A DNA stretch of 64,000 bases from Hygrophila difformis. Lineage: Eukaryota; Streptophyta; Magnoliopsida; Lamiales; Acanthaceae. The DNA is taken from assembly GCA_030278955.1 (NCBI GenBank), contig JAOANR010000004.1:19099096-19163095 (forward strand). Direction: 5' to 3'. A program made the position numbers and the translations under genes. This document shows, piece by piece, positions 1 through 11,222 of this stretch. The number at the start of each line of letters is the position of its first letter. Position 1 is the stretch's first letter. The notes under the pieces were generated by a model. It worked only from the letters and a program-made list of their open reading frames with translations. It ran no database searches and was not told the DNA's origin.

Positions 1-162
1 ATAGTTACATATTGTATATGCATGCAGCCGAATTTAAATATAGCCACAGGCGGCCAGAATACGGGTTAAGTCCCGTCATGTTTCTAGTCTAACGTAACAT
101 TTAAAAATAAAGTATTTCCCCAAATTTCCCATGAATGCATATGATGATGCATATTCTTCAGC

Positions 163-221
163 TCTGAAATAAACAGGAAAAAAATATGGTTTGGTCAGCA
201 AAGATTTGCTGAGTAAGTTAA
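163..221 (-). promoter_or_regulatory. LTR hairpin and splice-acceptor-like module (family Z)
   Basis: On the minus strand TTAACTTACT is followed by a hairpin with stem CAGCAAA/TTTGCTG (plus-strand arms 196-202 and 205-211). After about 20 nt comes a T-rich tract ending TTTCAG at 163. The same order occurs at 56703-56758, 61050-61105, 37515-37575 and, on the minus strand, 63256-63204. Confidence 0.65.
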
Positions 222-488
222 CACAGACATGATTATGAGGTTTCAAAGCCTTTTATTAAATTTAAAGAAAACATGTGCATACGAGACATGATTTAATTCA
301 TTTATCTAATAACAATTTAATTGCATAATTTAAAAGACAAGGATTTCCACAAGATCATAATTCAACACACATGATAAAATAATCGCAAGACATAATTTAA
401 AGGCACAATTTAAATAAGGAAAATATTCAAGTATTTCTGGATTTTATTCTTCCTCTTTTATTCGATATAATCTAGTATAATTTGTTCT

Positions 489-853
489 TGGGGAATCGAA
501 CCTGCAAGAATTTAAACGCATCCTAGGGAATCGAACCCGTAGGAATCAACACACGTCCTGGGGAATCGAACCCGCAGGAAGACAGGCAATCGCCCTTGGG
601 GAATCGAACCCGCAAGAACTCACATACATCCTAGGGAATTAAACCCATAGGAATCAACACATATCCTGGGGAATCGAACCCGCAGAAAGACACACCCTGG
701 GGAATCGAACTCGCAAGGTTTGACACGGACATCCTGGGGAATCGAACCCGCAGGAAAACATGGGGAATCGAACTCGCAAGGCTTGACACAGACATCCTGG
801 GGAATCGAACCCGCAGGGATACAGACGCCCTTGGGGAATCGAACCCGCAAGGT
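489..853 (-). repeat. 11-copy tandem repeat with tRNA B-box-like core
   Basis: Eleven copies of a core spaced 26-38 bp apart, starting near 490, 524, 560, 597, 633, 668, 700, 736, 762, 799 and 833. On the minus strand each reads CTTGCGGGTTCGATTCCCC or close to it. The core GGTTCGATTCC matches the pol III B-box/T-arm consensus GGTTCGANTCC. The ends of many copies (CCTG or CTTG against CAGG or CAAG) can pair into a short stem. The block occupies the LTR position where the related LTRs carry unrelated tandem repeats. Confidence 0.85.
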
Positions 854-2061
854 CAAAACAAGTTTCACAAATTTCTACACGTTATCAACATATATTTTCA
901 CTAATCGCTGTTTTGCTCAAAATAATTTAAAAATTCATTTTAAGCCGGATCATTCTGAAAATTTACCGATAACTCCGAAACACGGCAGACGAACAAGTTT
1001 CATGTTTTACATTTTTCAATCCGAGATACGGAAGTAGGTGGAAAATGTCAACCTTTAACAGGAGTATTAATCTGTCCGAAAATTCTGAGCATCAGTTTAA
1101 AAGTTCCGAGATCTACCATAGCAAACTAACTCCAAATTTAATGACATTTCACAGAGAGATACCTAAGACATATATCTACAACTTTCATGTTCGGTCTAAA
1201 GTTTCCAAATCGGTTTAGATCTAATATCAAAAACGTCATCAAGTTCGAACTAGAGTTCAAGTTTCTTGAGTTGTCGGTACGAACGCAGATCGGATCGCTC
1301 AGGTTCGGAGGTTTCAAATCTTAACGAAAAATGCTAAAATTGTAATAGGTGTTTCTACAACTCATAGATCTACAATTCTTATGTTCAACACCAATCCTAA
1401 ATCGGTCTAGAACTATGGTAAAAATCACCAACAAGTTCGAACTAGAGTTCTTTTCAAGAATTCCAAGATCCAGATTTAATGCAGTTCGTTGGTCGAGTGA
1501 AGTTCATATATCAAATCATCATGAAAAATTCTGAAAATTTTACATTAGATAGATCTAAGCCTTAGGAACGTTTTTCGTGTTTTAAGTTTTCCTCGTTGAA
1601 CCAGTTTTAACGTTCCTAAAAATTCGTGCAAAAATGTTGCGCTGTAATGGTTTTCGTGTGGACAGAATTTATGTTCTTGATTAAATCTTGAGATTAGATG
1701 TATTTTAATTCGCCCAAAACATAGTAAGGTTAACTTACAGATTTACGGATGTCTCGGCTCGATGATTCGGCGAGGCGTGGCTTCCACGTTCTTCGTTCTC
1801 CCTCCGAGATCCTTCGTTTCCCCTCAAACGGCGTCCGGAGATCGGGGTTTAGAATAGAAAGAGGTTTAATTATGATTCGGTTTCGAAGTGTATATGGAAC
1901 AAGATTGGATCAAGGCTTACCACAACGCTGGAGATCTTGAAATTTTCGTCCAACATTCCAAGCCTTGGTTTCGTGCCTCCGACGACTCCGGATTTAGGGT
2001 TTCGAATGTATAGAGAGATTTCGTAGGGTTTCGTAAAGAGTTTGGGGCTTCCAAGAGGGTT

Positions 2062-2069
2062 TATTTATA
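2062..2069 (-). promoter_or_regulatory. TATA box of LTR
   Basis: TATAAATA on the minus strand inside the conserved context TTATCTATAAATAA, shared with 53601-53608, 54689-54696 and 59118-59125. It is followed at 30-60 nt by a leader rich in AAACCCTA-like motifs. This is the best promoter candidate of family Z. Confidence 0.6.
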
Positions 2070-2623
2070 GATAACTAAGACCTAGGGCGTCCAAGATCTG
2101 ACTCTAAAAGTCTAGAGTCGAAAGATGTTCAACCGAAAGTCGAAAAATCCGGAATCGGGTGAGAAAATCGCGGAACGCCGCGACTGCGCTGCTGGCGCGC
2201 ACTTGGCGCGGGAATCCCTTTAAAAGCACGCGGACACCGCGCCATCCTGGCCTGGACTTCGGTCTGGGCCGGGTCGTACGATCCGTCGTGATTTTCCTCC
2301 TCTCTTTCGGACTTCTATCCCCTCTACGCTTCCGAATTCCGATTTCCGGGCTATCTTCGGGCTCCGATTTCCTATCCTAATTTTATTCGGACCTAAATTC
2401 ATATTTGGACTCGAGTTATTGAGTCTATCGGTGTCGGGTCCCCGTGTAACCATTTATTCAATTAAATTTCATTCGGATTCCCGGGTTCTCGGAACTTTGA
2501 TTCCTTTTTAATTTAAATTTCATTTCTCATCTTTTATGATTCTTATCCCTTTATCATGTTTATTATATTTATTTATTTTATTTATTGAATTTATTTTATG
2601 TTGGAAAATTCTCGGGTATTACA

Positions 2624-3960
2624 TTGAACATATAGTATAAATATTGAGGGAACACCTTTCTTTAAAAGAAAGGATATGAGGCAGCATGCCATTAGGCGTT
2701 ATTGTACATAGCGAAGATCTTCGTAATGACCTTGCTGATTTGGATCTTTCGTTTTATTCCTTGAAATAGATGTCATTATCTCCCCAGGGATTTGCTCCAA
2801 AATGATGTTATTAATGTGATCAACAATTTCGTTCGTTGTTGTTAGAATTGAGCGCGATACAAAAGCTGCAGGGGAAGGTAGTCGTAAGATATCAGGCGGA
2901 TATATTTTTTGAATTAACATAGAGATGTTCTCATTCTGATATGCTATTAAGTTATTATCAGGAATCCTCACTTCACCATCATAATTGTTTCGACATGTAT
3001 TGTTCCCAATGCCATCAAGGAATGCTGCAAAAGCAGGGTCATTTTGAGCTCGCATATTTTTTTGAGGTGGAATTTGTGTGCATTACGAAACAAAATAGAG
3101 GATACAACACTTGCTTCAATATAAATGTCTTTTGTAGCACTTGGTATCACTGATGTAATTTGTCTGAAATCATCACCAAATATGACAACTTTTCCACCAA
3201 AAGCCTCGTCAACATCGGTGATATCTCTAAGAGTATAGTCCAAAGCCTCAATAAGTTCTTTGCGTGACATAGAAATTTCATCCCAAATAATCAATGAGAG
3301 CTCTTTCAAATGTGCTGCTAGGTTTGATTGTTTTGATATTCCACAGGATTTATGTTCTATATCTAATGGTAATTTAAATTTTGAATATGTTGTTTGTCCA
3401 TTTGGTAGTAAAGAAGTTGCAACGCAAGATGATGCCACAGGAGCTGACATAAGTTTCAATTTGTGTGCATATCCAAGAATAGCATTATACAAATATGTTT
3501 TACCTATGCCTGCTGGGCCATCAATGAAACATACAAAAGTTAATTGGTTTCTTAATTTATATGCCACAGTTTGGAAAATTTGATACTGATCTTCATTCAA
3601 TGTATTTGGTTCTGGAAGGTTATTATATAATGAAGGATATGTGGAAGAGTTTTGTTCAAAATTGTACTCATTTGTATCTGAAGTTACGTCATTATTTATT
3701 GTAATTCCAGAGTCTGATAAAGTGCTTCCAGTTGCTGAAAGGTGTCTATTGACATTAATAGCAGCATGTATTTCAATATATATGTTGGTATTGTAAGTAG
3801 ATGATGATACAGGAGCAGTACAAAATTCGTAGAACTGAGTCCACAATTTTTGAGGTTCCGCAGGATTACAAAACATGAGGATCGTTGCAAATAGTTGTGA
3901 GAAGGAATTTGGAAGTTGGAAGTGCGAAGCTTCAATTATGCAATCAATGATGGCTGTCAC
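2624..3960 (-). pseudogene. Helitron PIF1-like helicase domain (broken)
   Basis: Reading from 3960 leftwards: LNEDQ motif, Walker A GPAGIGKTYLY, Walker B LIIWDEISM, then VVIFGDDFRQI, all standard for Helitron helicases. A one-base frameshift in a T7 run near 3056 separates this frame from the next piece (3055-2699), which carries NMRAQNDPAF and the ILTTTNEIVDHIN motif (the usual APTNEVVDxIN). A further frame change lets a LPHILSF segment be read down to 2624, where the family Z LTR cuts the gene. The final helicase part is outside the window. The upstream junction at 3944-3960 is also frameshifted. The enzyme would unwind DNA during rolling-circle transposition, but this copy cannot make a full protein. 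Confidence 0.85.
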
Positions 3961-4387
3961 TTTCTAGCAAGCCTAGCGCAACACATGCAGCTCGAAAAGT
4001 TTCACACAGTGTGCCATTAATAGTTGCTATGTCTGCGAATGATGTAGGTGCTCGACGGTGCTGTAACAACAAGCGTAGATAATATCTTTCATTTTCATTG
4101 GGTCGCGCAGTGACAATACGTCCTACCATAGTACGGCATTTTCTTTGATGCCATTCTTTTTTCCTTGAATCCCAAACAAAATGTTCTGGGAAATATTTGT
4201 ATAAAAGGTTCTTCTCTTTGGCAAAACTATTGTGGTTATTCATGTCGAAAAATTCTGTAAGCATGGTTCGATGTGCCTGGCTGTTTTGTATTATTGTTTC
4301 AATAGGAATAGTAGAAGAAAATGTAGTGTACTGATAATTTGGCAAGTGTAACTGAAGAGCTATAACATAAGGGCGCATTTCATTCAT
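3944..4387 (-). pseudogene. Helitron Rep-helicase linker segment
   Basis: A 147-codon frame starting MNEMRPYVIALQLHLPNYQY, with the block KNLLYKYFPEHFVWDSRKKEW and then RYYLRLLLQHRRAPTSFADI. These match the segment between the Rep and helicase domains of plant Helitron proteins. It runs into the helicase part through a frameshift at 3944-3960 and is separated from the Rep core (4427-5011) by another frame break. It is part of one degenerate gene. Confidence 0.8.
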
Positions 4388-4426
4388 GTGAAACCCAAAG
4401 ATACCAGCAAGCCTCTGGGGGGCAAC

Positions 4427-5300
4427 CTACCGGCCTGTTTGGAATGCGGTAATTTCATCAATTTCCTCAGTGGAGCGCACTGAAAAGGCAATACGGTCAT
4501 GACCTTTGTATACGTATTTATACAAATACTTGACTAATTTAATTGTAGAACATATTTCAACATTGATATGGCAATGAAATTTTGCTAGCAAGTACGGGTT
4601 GTAAGGCACAATCCATCTATTGTCCAGTAAACGATTTTGTGTAAAGACAACTGAGCCATTGTTTCGCCGACGATATAAAGGATAGCCATTGGGAGCATGT
4701 GTGGTAAGATCATTGAATTCTTTAGGGTAATGATTTTTACATTTTCCATCATGCATACAAGCATTGTTTGGATTGTCTGTTCCACAAGGGCCATGAAGCG
4801 TATGTTTGGTAACCCAATCATGTAGGTACTTTTCAGTATGCGAATCAGGAAGTTCGGCACAAATGCAGTCATCATAGTGTGAAGGATCTTCCATTTTATC
4901 TTCAGGATACATAATCAATAACATATGCACATGTGGCAGGCCTCTTTTTTGGAACTCAACAACATATGAGTAAGCACACATGGCCCAACAAATGTTCGTC
5001 GAAAAGTTCACGCTGAAGCTCTTCGAGTTTCAGATGGAAGATTCGCGAAGTAAGGTCAGGGCGATTGGTGCAATTATCATTTTCAGAGAGTCGTCATTTC
5101 AGTCCACTGTGGATTACAAGTCATTATAATGAAGAAGTTAGGTTCTCCAAATTTTTGAACAAGTGCCACAACATCCATGAAATGGCGATGCATGCCACGA
5201 GGACCACCGATAAAAGATGAAGGCAGTTTGCCAATCTGATTTAGATCATCCAATCAAGCATCTTCGATTCCTTGCATGGTTTCAATTCGTTGTTTTTTGT
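4427..5300 (-). pseudogene. Helitron Rep (HUH endonuclease) core
   Basis: From 5300 leftwards the frames give LPSSFIGGPRGM, then MTCNPQW, then after frame breaks VVEFQKRGLPHVHMLL (the two-histidine HUH motif HVH) and finally KYLYKYVYKGHD, which carries the catalytic-tyrosine region YxxKYxxKG. This is the nuclease that nicks and joins DNA strands during rolling-circle transposition. In-frame stops near 5080-5240 and a frameshift around 5011 inactivate it. The order of motifs is normal for the family. Confidence 0.85.
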
Positions 5301-5302
5301 TG

Positions 5303-6533
5303 TTATGATCTGCGTTGAGTTTCTATTTTTATATATTGGTCAACAACATATTGCTGAAATAAACGGCCAGTACTGAGTAAAATGGTTCGCAAAGATGGCC
5401 GGATCTGTAGGCTGTACGCATAGTACTCATGAATGGAAACATGGCTTTTATCCATCCGCTTTTGTTTTCGCTGTGGTGCTGCAATGAAGGCCAAAAGTAA
5501 GGCATTAAAGCAGGAATCCCAATACATGCTCACCAATAAAGCACGCAGGTAGATAAGAACATACGACCTTCTCCAGTTTCCTGAGACTGGTCATTCAGGG
5601 TAGCGAAGAAGCTTTCTGCAGTTTCCGTAGCAACAGGAGCAGTTGCATTTCGTTTCCTCTTAATGATGTCTGGCTGCCGACCCAGTTGGCCGTAGGCATG
5701 GACTAGAGGGTACTGAACAGGATTATATGCAAAAGAGTAGTAACAAACTTTCTTTGGCAGTCCATCGAATGGATAAACTTGGATATCTCGCATTAAATCT
5801 ACATCAGTGGATTGACCATCTTGCCATATAACGGAAACATCATCAACAGTGGGGAGATTATCATTTGTCCAGGCGGTGAGATGTTTTTAAGAATATTTTA
5901 AAATCGTTAAGACATGGGATTTGATGAAGTTGCCTAAAGAATGTTGCATAAGGATTTGATGATGTAATATTTATGAGTAAAGCAACAAGATCCCTGTTTA
6001 ACTTGGGGTTATCATGCATTCGTCTTTCAAGCTCAATTCCAGCATCATGGAAATAAAGTTGGAGATTTTTGTAGGTATCAGTACTTGGGAATAAAGCATT
6101 AATGAAATGGTGCATCATTGCATTGACACGGAATACATACACGTTCTGTTCATTAAGCTGCAAATTGACATCAGATTTGACACCCAACGTTGAGAAAGAA
6201 AACGTATTATTGTATGTACGGATATATGAAAGAAAATGATCTGATAATGAATGTCTACGTAGGAAAAGGTCTTGAAGAATACGAGGTTTAAAGTAATGGA
6301 TCCAAAGCAAATGTCCCAAAGGAATATCAGAACCCATTCGATTCACGATAGAATAATAGCGCACCACAATCATTGCAAGTAGAGGGGATAGGAGGCTCCC
6401 AAGGAGAATTGCTAACATTGTGTCTGCGTACCTATACCGCAGGTGGTGTGGCAGCAGGGCGCGAGCCTGCGTGCAGCAATAGGATCGCGCAAAGTGCGCT
6501 GTGATGCATACCTGGATTGAACGGGGTTTGCAT
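5303..6533 (-). pseudogene. Helitron protein N-terminal region (Helitron-like N domain)
   Basis: Three overlapping frames. 6533-5861 contains a PPIPSTCNDCG-type cysteine motif and then PLGHLLWIHYF...AMMHHFINALFP. 5860-5530 contains VIWQDGQSTDVDLMRDI and YSFAYNPVQYPLVHAYG, matching the conserved xYxPLxYPLLFPYG block. 5536-5303 contains SIHEYYAYSLQIRP and GRLFQQYVVDQYIKIET. The exon seems to start at an AG acceptor near 6531 just before GATGCAAAC. The Athila-like element begins 33 bp upstream of that acceptor, inside an intron. Frame changes make it a pseudogene. Confidence 0.75.
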
Positions 6534-6560
6534 CCTAAGCAGGAAACGCCATAACGATGT

Positions 6561-6565
6561 GGCAG
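6561..6565. repeat. Target site duplication GGCAG (left)
   Basis: GGCAG directly before the left LTR; identical to 15271-15275 after the right LTR. Confidence 0.9.
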
Positions 6566-7984
6566 TGGCAACTTGTCGTATAGCTGCAAAAGATAATTTA
6601 ATTCCTGTGTCACCAAGCACAAAATAAATATAGTATAGCAGTGACAAGGGTCGAGTCCTCAGGGATTGGAATACCACATTCTCATAATATATACAATATT
6701 TAAAAGGGGGGGTTTTGTATTTTGAGAACAAGAAAATGATAACAAGAACTAAAAACTAAGTAATTCTACAAACTATGAAAATGATGAGTGAGATCAAGAA
6801 CATAAATTTAAAACAAAGTATTGGAATTAAAAACCTCTAGTTCAAAGATTGATTTGGAATGGCATTTGGGTAAGATCATCGATGCATAAACATTGTGGCA
6901 AGTGATAAACCAGTTATAGTTGTCAGGTCCGCTTAGACAACCAACTTTTCCTTTCAGTTTAGACAATTAAGGTACGCCCGTTAATTGCCCCTAATCAAAC
7001 TAACACTCCTAGGTACGCCCGTAGAAGATGTTGTCTAATTGCATTATAATCTAGAAAAGCCTGATTCAAACCAATTACTACCTACGCGGAGTAATTCCCA
7101 ATTTGATTACACAATTCCCCGGGAAGGAACTAATCAACCCGGTTACCACCTATTCAATTCAAGTACAATTACGGATACCCAAATTGAATTGGCAATCAAT
7201 TATCAAACTAGACAAATATTTGGGCCCTAAACATTCATCCAATTCAACAATAGTAAACCTTAAACAGAGGAATTGCATAAATACCAAAAGCACAATAGTT
7301 TCACAATCAAAGATACATCATCTCCCAAAATCCCATAGCCATTCTTCCTCAAATCCCTAAACTAGAGAAAAGATAAAGTTTACTCTAAATCCATGGAAGA
7401 TAAAAGCAAGAAAAGCAAAAAGAGATTTTACAACCAAAACAAAGAGGAGAGATGAGGATGGATGAGCCTTCTTCTTTTCTCTTCTTCTTCTTTTTTCTTC
7501 TTCTTCCTTCTTCTTTCTTTTCTTCTTCCTTTTTTCTTTTTCTCCTTTTCTTCTTACGTCTCCCTCTTCTTCTTTTTCTTTCTTTCTCTTCTTGCCCATC
7601 CCTTTCAATGTGGTTGCTGCGTCGCTTTCTTCTTTTTGTTCCTTTCTATCTTTTCTTCTACTCAAGTGCAGCCAAATTTGACAAAGTAGCCTTCCGTCCA
7701 TTCCCCATTCCCCACATCTTGAATTGTGTAATTAATTGGCTTGGTCCCATTGACTTGGGTCTTTAATTTCAGCTTGAGATCCTCTACTTAGTCATGGCCA
7801 TGACTGGGGATGTCATGGTTGCCTGTCTTCTTCTTTCTTTCTTCCATTTTGCTCCAATTTTTCCATTGCCATGCCTTTCTCCTACAAACAACAAAACAAA
7901 CACAACAAGAGTAAAGTGCTACCAAAATCACCATAAAATCATCCAAAATATATATCATTAACAAGCACAAAATTCACACTATCA
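6566..7984 (-). repeat. 3' LTR of the Athila/Tat-like element
   Basis: 1419 bp. Minus-strand ends are TGATAGTGTGAA and TTGCCA. It is nearly identical to 13841-15270; visible differences are short indels in the polypyrimidine tract (about 7460-7680) and a few substitutions. It contains the 16-bp palindrome at 7790-7805. Confidence 0.95.
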
Positions 7985-8020
7985 AATTCCCCCACACCTA
8001 AAGTATGCTTGCCCTCAAGC
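7985..8020 (-). promoter_or_regulatory. Polypurine tract with conserved upstream motif
   Basis: The minus strand reads TTGAGGGCAAGCATAC, then TTTAGGTGTGGGGGAATT immediately before the 3' LTR. This is the usual Athila/Tat 3' signature and primes plus-strand DNA synthesis. Confidence 0.8.
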
Positions 8021-9485
8021 ATAGAGTCAAAAGAAACCAAATTAAATCATAGAGAGTTTAAAATCAACAAGTCCATTCAAGTACAATCAAATTAATCCAA
8101 CATCAAACACATTAAGCCAACAACCTCCCGTGGATATAGTGTATGCACTCCTCTCAATATCAAACTTTGGGTGAACAAATAAGCACTCAAGTGATAAATC
8201 AAAATGACAATCCCATAGGCTTGAATGAAAATCACATTTCCCATGCAAAGATATATTATCCAACATTAAGAATCAAAGGGTCTTTCAAAAATGGCAATAA
8301 CGGGGCATGGTTGGGGTAAGAAGAAAAAGGAAATAGAAAGGCTAAAGTGAGTGCAAGTACTTCCAAAGAGTCATCATAGAAAACATCATAACACATCATG
8401 GTTGCCATACCAAAACAAAACCAAGAGGTTCAAAAGAACAAAAATTACCTCTATTCTATCCTCCCAAGGTTTTCTAAAATAAACAAACCAAAAGATCATC
8501 TATATACAACTTCCAAACAATCCCAAAATTTCCCAAGCAATAAACCAAAACAAAAACAAAACTTGCCAAACATATATCCCCTTTTATTTTCTCTTTTTTT
8601 TTTCTTTTTTTTTTTTCGTGGGATTCAATAGCTTAGTCATGTTTATTAGAGGAATTCAACAATCTGAAAAGTGCAGACGGAACTTCAACTCTATGTTCAT
8701 AACACTGAGGTCAGAGGAACACGTTTCAAGCTATATCCATCCACTGCCCTTGTACATTTTTTTTAAATGCTCTTTTTTTTTTAGGGGAATATGTATATAC
8801 AAACATTTTTGACAATCAACCAAGTACTACAAGAATCCAACAAAATATCTTGAGAATTCCAAAAGAAAACAATTTCTAAGCTTTTTTTTTTTTTGCAACC
8901 AACACAAAAATTCAACATAATGACTTATGAAAGTACTTCAATCACTAGGGTTCGAAAGCAATGGTATGACAAAAAGAAAAGGCTTAATAGGCTAAGGGTT
9001 ATATATAAACAAAGAAAATGGATATAAGGCTCAAAGTGGAAAACTAGGGATAGAAGTATGGGTTAAGGCCAACAAGAAGGCTAAAAAGGTTTATCCTAAT
9101 GCTCTTATCATGTTCAAAATATTGGATTCAATCAATGCAAGTTCAACATGTATAATCATTCAAATTCTAGGATGTCAAAATGGTTACCACATAATTCACA
9201 CAAGAAAGAAATTTCCAAAAGCTTGAGATAAGTGTATTTTTCTTTTAAAAACAACAAGCATTTTGGAAAGAGGCTCAGATTCTCACATGGTTCACAAAAT
9301 AGTTGGCTTCACATGTTCAATGTCAGAAATCATCAATTATACTCAAAAGACTTGTCAACTTAAACCTCATAGACTCAATTCAGTCACCTATTCACATCAA
9401 ATTCACAAAAAAATTCACATAAAACAAAAAATTCATATAAAACAGCTTGAAATTTTTTTTTTATTTTTCACAGAAAATGGCAAGT
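8021..9485. other. Non-coding interior of the Athila/Tat-like element
   Basis: AT-rich with several T homopolymers (around 8585-8615, 8755-8785, 8880-8895). No protein homology recognised on either strand. In a complete relative this position would hold part of pol or an env-like ORF. Confidence 0.6.
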
Positions 9486-9535
9486 AATACTATTTCCTCC
9501 CCCACCTAAAATCAACATTGTCCTCAATGTATTAA
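9486..9535 (-). promoter_or_regulatory. Second polypurine-tract-like module
   Basis: The minus strand reads ACATTGAGGACAATGTTGAT followed by TTTAGGTGGGGGAGGAAATA, parallel to the real PPT module at 7985-8020 (GAGG-CAA then a run of G). It is probably the PPT of an ancestral or recombined element left inside the interior. Confidence 0.6.
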
Positions 9536-10029
9536 AAAGATAAAGGAAGAGAACTTCCCCTTGAAACTCATGAGGGGTTTGATGGCGCGGCAGGGTGGAA
9601 TGTTGAAATGCTTGAACAGGACTACTTGACATTTTTGAATACCTGCACATAGAAAACTTCCCCAGCAGTATCATCTCTCGAAATAAACACCAAATTGCAA
9701 GCTTAACAGGATTCTTAACTTTTTAAACTCAAAACTAGTGAAAAAAAAAATGACAAGAACATGCTTTTCCACAAATTCCACAACAGTTACACCACCATAA
9801 GCAAATTCCTTTCCAATGATAGAAATGTTCCACATCCTGCAAAATTCAGTAAGCCCACAAATATGCACTTTTCTCAAAACTCACAGATATCAACAGAAAT
9901 TCCACAATTACTAGTTAAGTGCAAGTAAGTCAGATTTACAATTACTAATTCACAAAAATCGAATTGCCCACGGAATTTTTAGTTCACAATGTTCAATTCA
10001 CAATACTTTACTGCACCCGAAAGAAAATT

Positions 10030-10580
10030 GGAAAGAAGTTACCAAGGATGCTGGAAATTACGATAGAGAAAGAGCACAGGGAGGCGGCGGTGCTTGGACT
10101 GGAGCGGCAGTGGAGTAGGGCGGCGATGCGCTGGTGGTGGCTCGCGAACAGGGACAGAGGCGCATGAGCCGCGGCGAAGGGAGGGCGGCGTTGGCGAAGC
10201 AGCGGCGGCGTCAGGAGGTTCGACTCGCGGTCGCTCGGAGCAGGGGTGGCGCAAGGTGGAGGCGGCGATGGGCTCAGGAGGACGAGGGGTGGGCGGTGTT
10301 TGCTGAACCAGTGGCGGCGGCGCGCTGGTGAGCTGAAGACTGAAGATGCTGGCGGCGGCGGTGGCAGGAGCGAGCGGCGCTAGGGTTCGCACAGAGGGGC
10401 GGCAGCGGTGGTGGCTCGAGCAGGCGGTGCGGCGACGGGCGGATCCGGGTGAGAGGGACGAGCAGCGTCGGTGCGGTGGCGCTCCGGTGGCAGAAGTTGA
10501 AGATGATGGTGGTGGCCGGAGTTGGAAGGGAAATTGGGAGAGGGAAGAGTAAATTGATTTGAGATATAATTTAGGGTTTG
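10030..10580 (-). other. GC-rich block resembling a captured gene leader/first exon
   Basis: About 550 bp of GCC/GGC-rich sequence in an AT-rich interior. On the minus strand it starts with a telo-box (AAACCCTAA, plus-strand 10571-10579) and a CT-rich leader, then a proline/alanine/arginine-rich frame (10392-10039), and ends near a GT donor-like site (ATCCTTG then GTAACTTC at about 10040). This resembles the promoter-proximal end of a plant gene. The encoded peptide is low-complexity and I do not recognise it. Confidence 0.45.
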
Positions 10581-10627
10581 GGAAAAGTGATAGTGTTTGA
10601 GTTATATTTCAGGAAAGTTGGGGTGAG

Positions 10628-10975
10628 TTAATCATGGGCATGAATAAGAGTAGTGTGTTGCCCAGTAAAATATATCTCAATCCAATTTTAGTACAGGGAA
10701 GTAAGTGAACCTTAATCATGAGCATGACTAAGAGTATTGAGGTGCCCAGAAAAATAAGCTCCAAAAGGGACCAAACACAGGTAGGCAAATGGAGTTATCC
10801 ATGGCCATGACTAAGGGTACAGAGGGTTCCTGAAATTTTGGTTTCCAACACAGGCTTCTACCAAGGTCTTAAACATGGGCATGATTAATAGGTATCTTCC
10901 TCTCTGAATTCAACTTGAAATTTCCTTCAAAATTCAGCAAGTTAAATGCGATTTAATCATGCTCATGAGTACCCA
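10628..10975. repeat. Dispersed CATGnnCATGA repeats
   Basis: Five degenerate copies of AATCATGGGCATGA-type sequence at about 10631, 10718, 10799, 10875 and 10956, most followed by AAGAGTA or similar. The core is itself palindromic (CATGGGCATG, CATGGCCATG), and the same motif forms the LTR palindrome at 15073-15094. Confidence 0.6.
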
Positions 10976-11222
10976 TTACCTCCTTCACTGAAAATTTCCT
11001 CCTTTAAACACTTCAACTTGTTCCTTGATCCAAAAATCATCAAAATTCAATCTTCAAACCTACAAAATCACAGATAAAATGCCATTAACATATCAAAATT
11101 ATACCAAAATATATAATGATCAACATGACAAAATATATAGCATCAAAATAATTTATTTGCTTGGGTTGCCTCCCAAGAAGCGCTTTGTTTATAGTCCTTG
11201 AGCTAGACTTCTTTCAAATTCT

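Larger units (their letters stand above)
1..2623 (-). mobile_element. LTR of Tekay-like Ty3/gypsy element (family Z), truncated by window start
   Basis: Read on the minus strand it starts at 2623 with TGTAATACCCGAGAATTTT, the same start as the complete LTR at 58584-61454, and stays collinear with it: TATA box at 2069-2062, donor-like sites at 1920 and 1738, tandem-repeat block at 853-489, TTAACTTACTCAG hairpin and pyrimidine-CAG at 221-163. Window base 1 corresponds to a point roughly 180 bp before the LTR end, so the end, PBS and interior lie outside. The Helitron helicase reading frame stops at its edge, so it inserted into the Helitron. No coding capacity is visible. Confidence 0.85.

Noticed and set aside
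489..853. CRISPR array
   Set aside because: Short repeats with irregular spacing inside a plant LTR, no cas genes; an LTR tandem repeat explains it.
489..853. tRNA genes
   Set aside because: Only the T-arm/B-box-like core is present; no A box, anticodon arm or acceptor stem.
7452..7766. Leu/Phe/Ser-rich open frames (also 14728-15052)
   Set aside because: Products of the TTC-rich polypyrimidine tract present in both LTRs; unequal between copies.
10039..10552. Several Arg/Ala/Gly/Pro-rich open frames in the GC-rich block
   Set aside because: Open in all frames because of GCC/GGC bias; no domain pattern, so treated as leader-like sequence, not genes.
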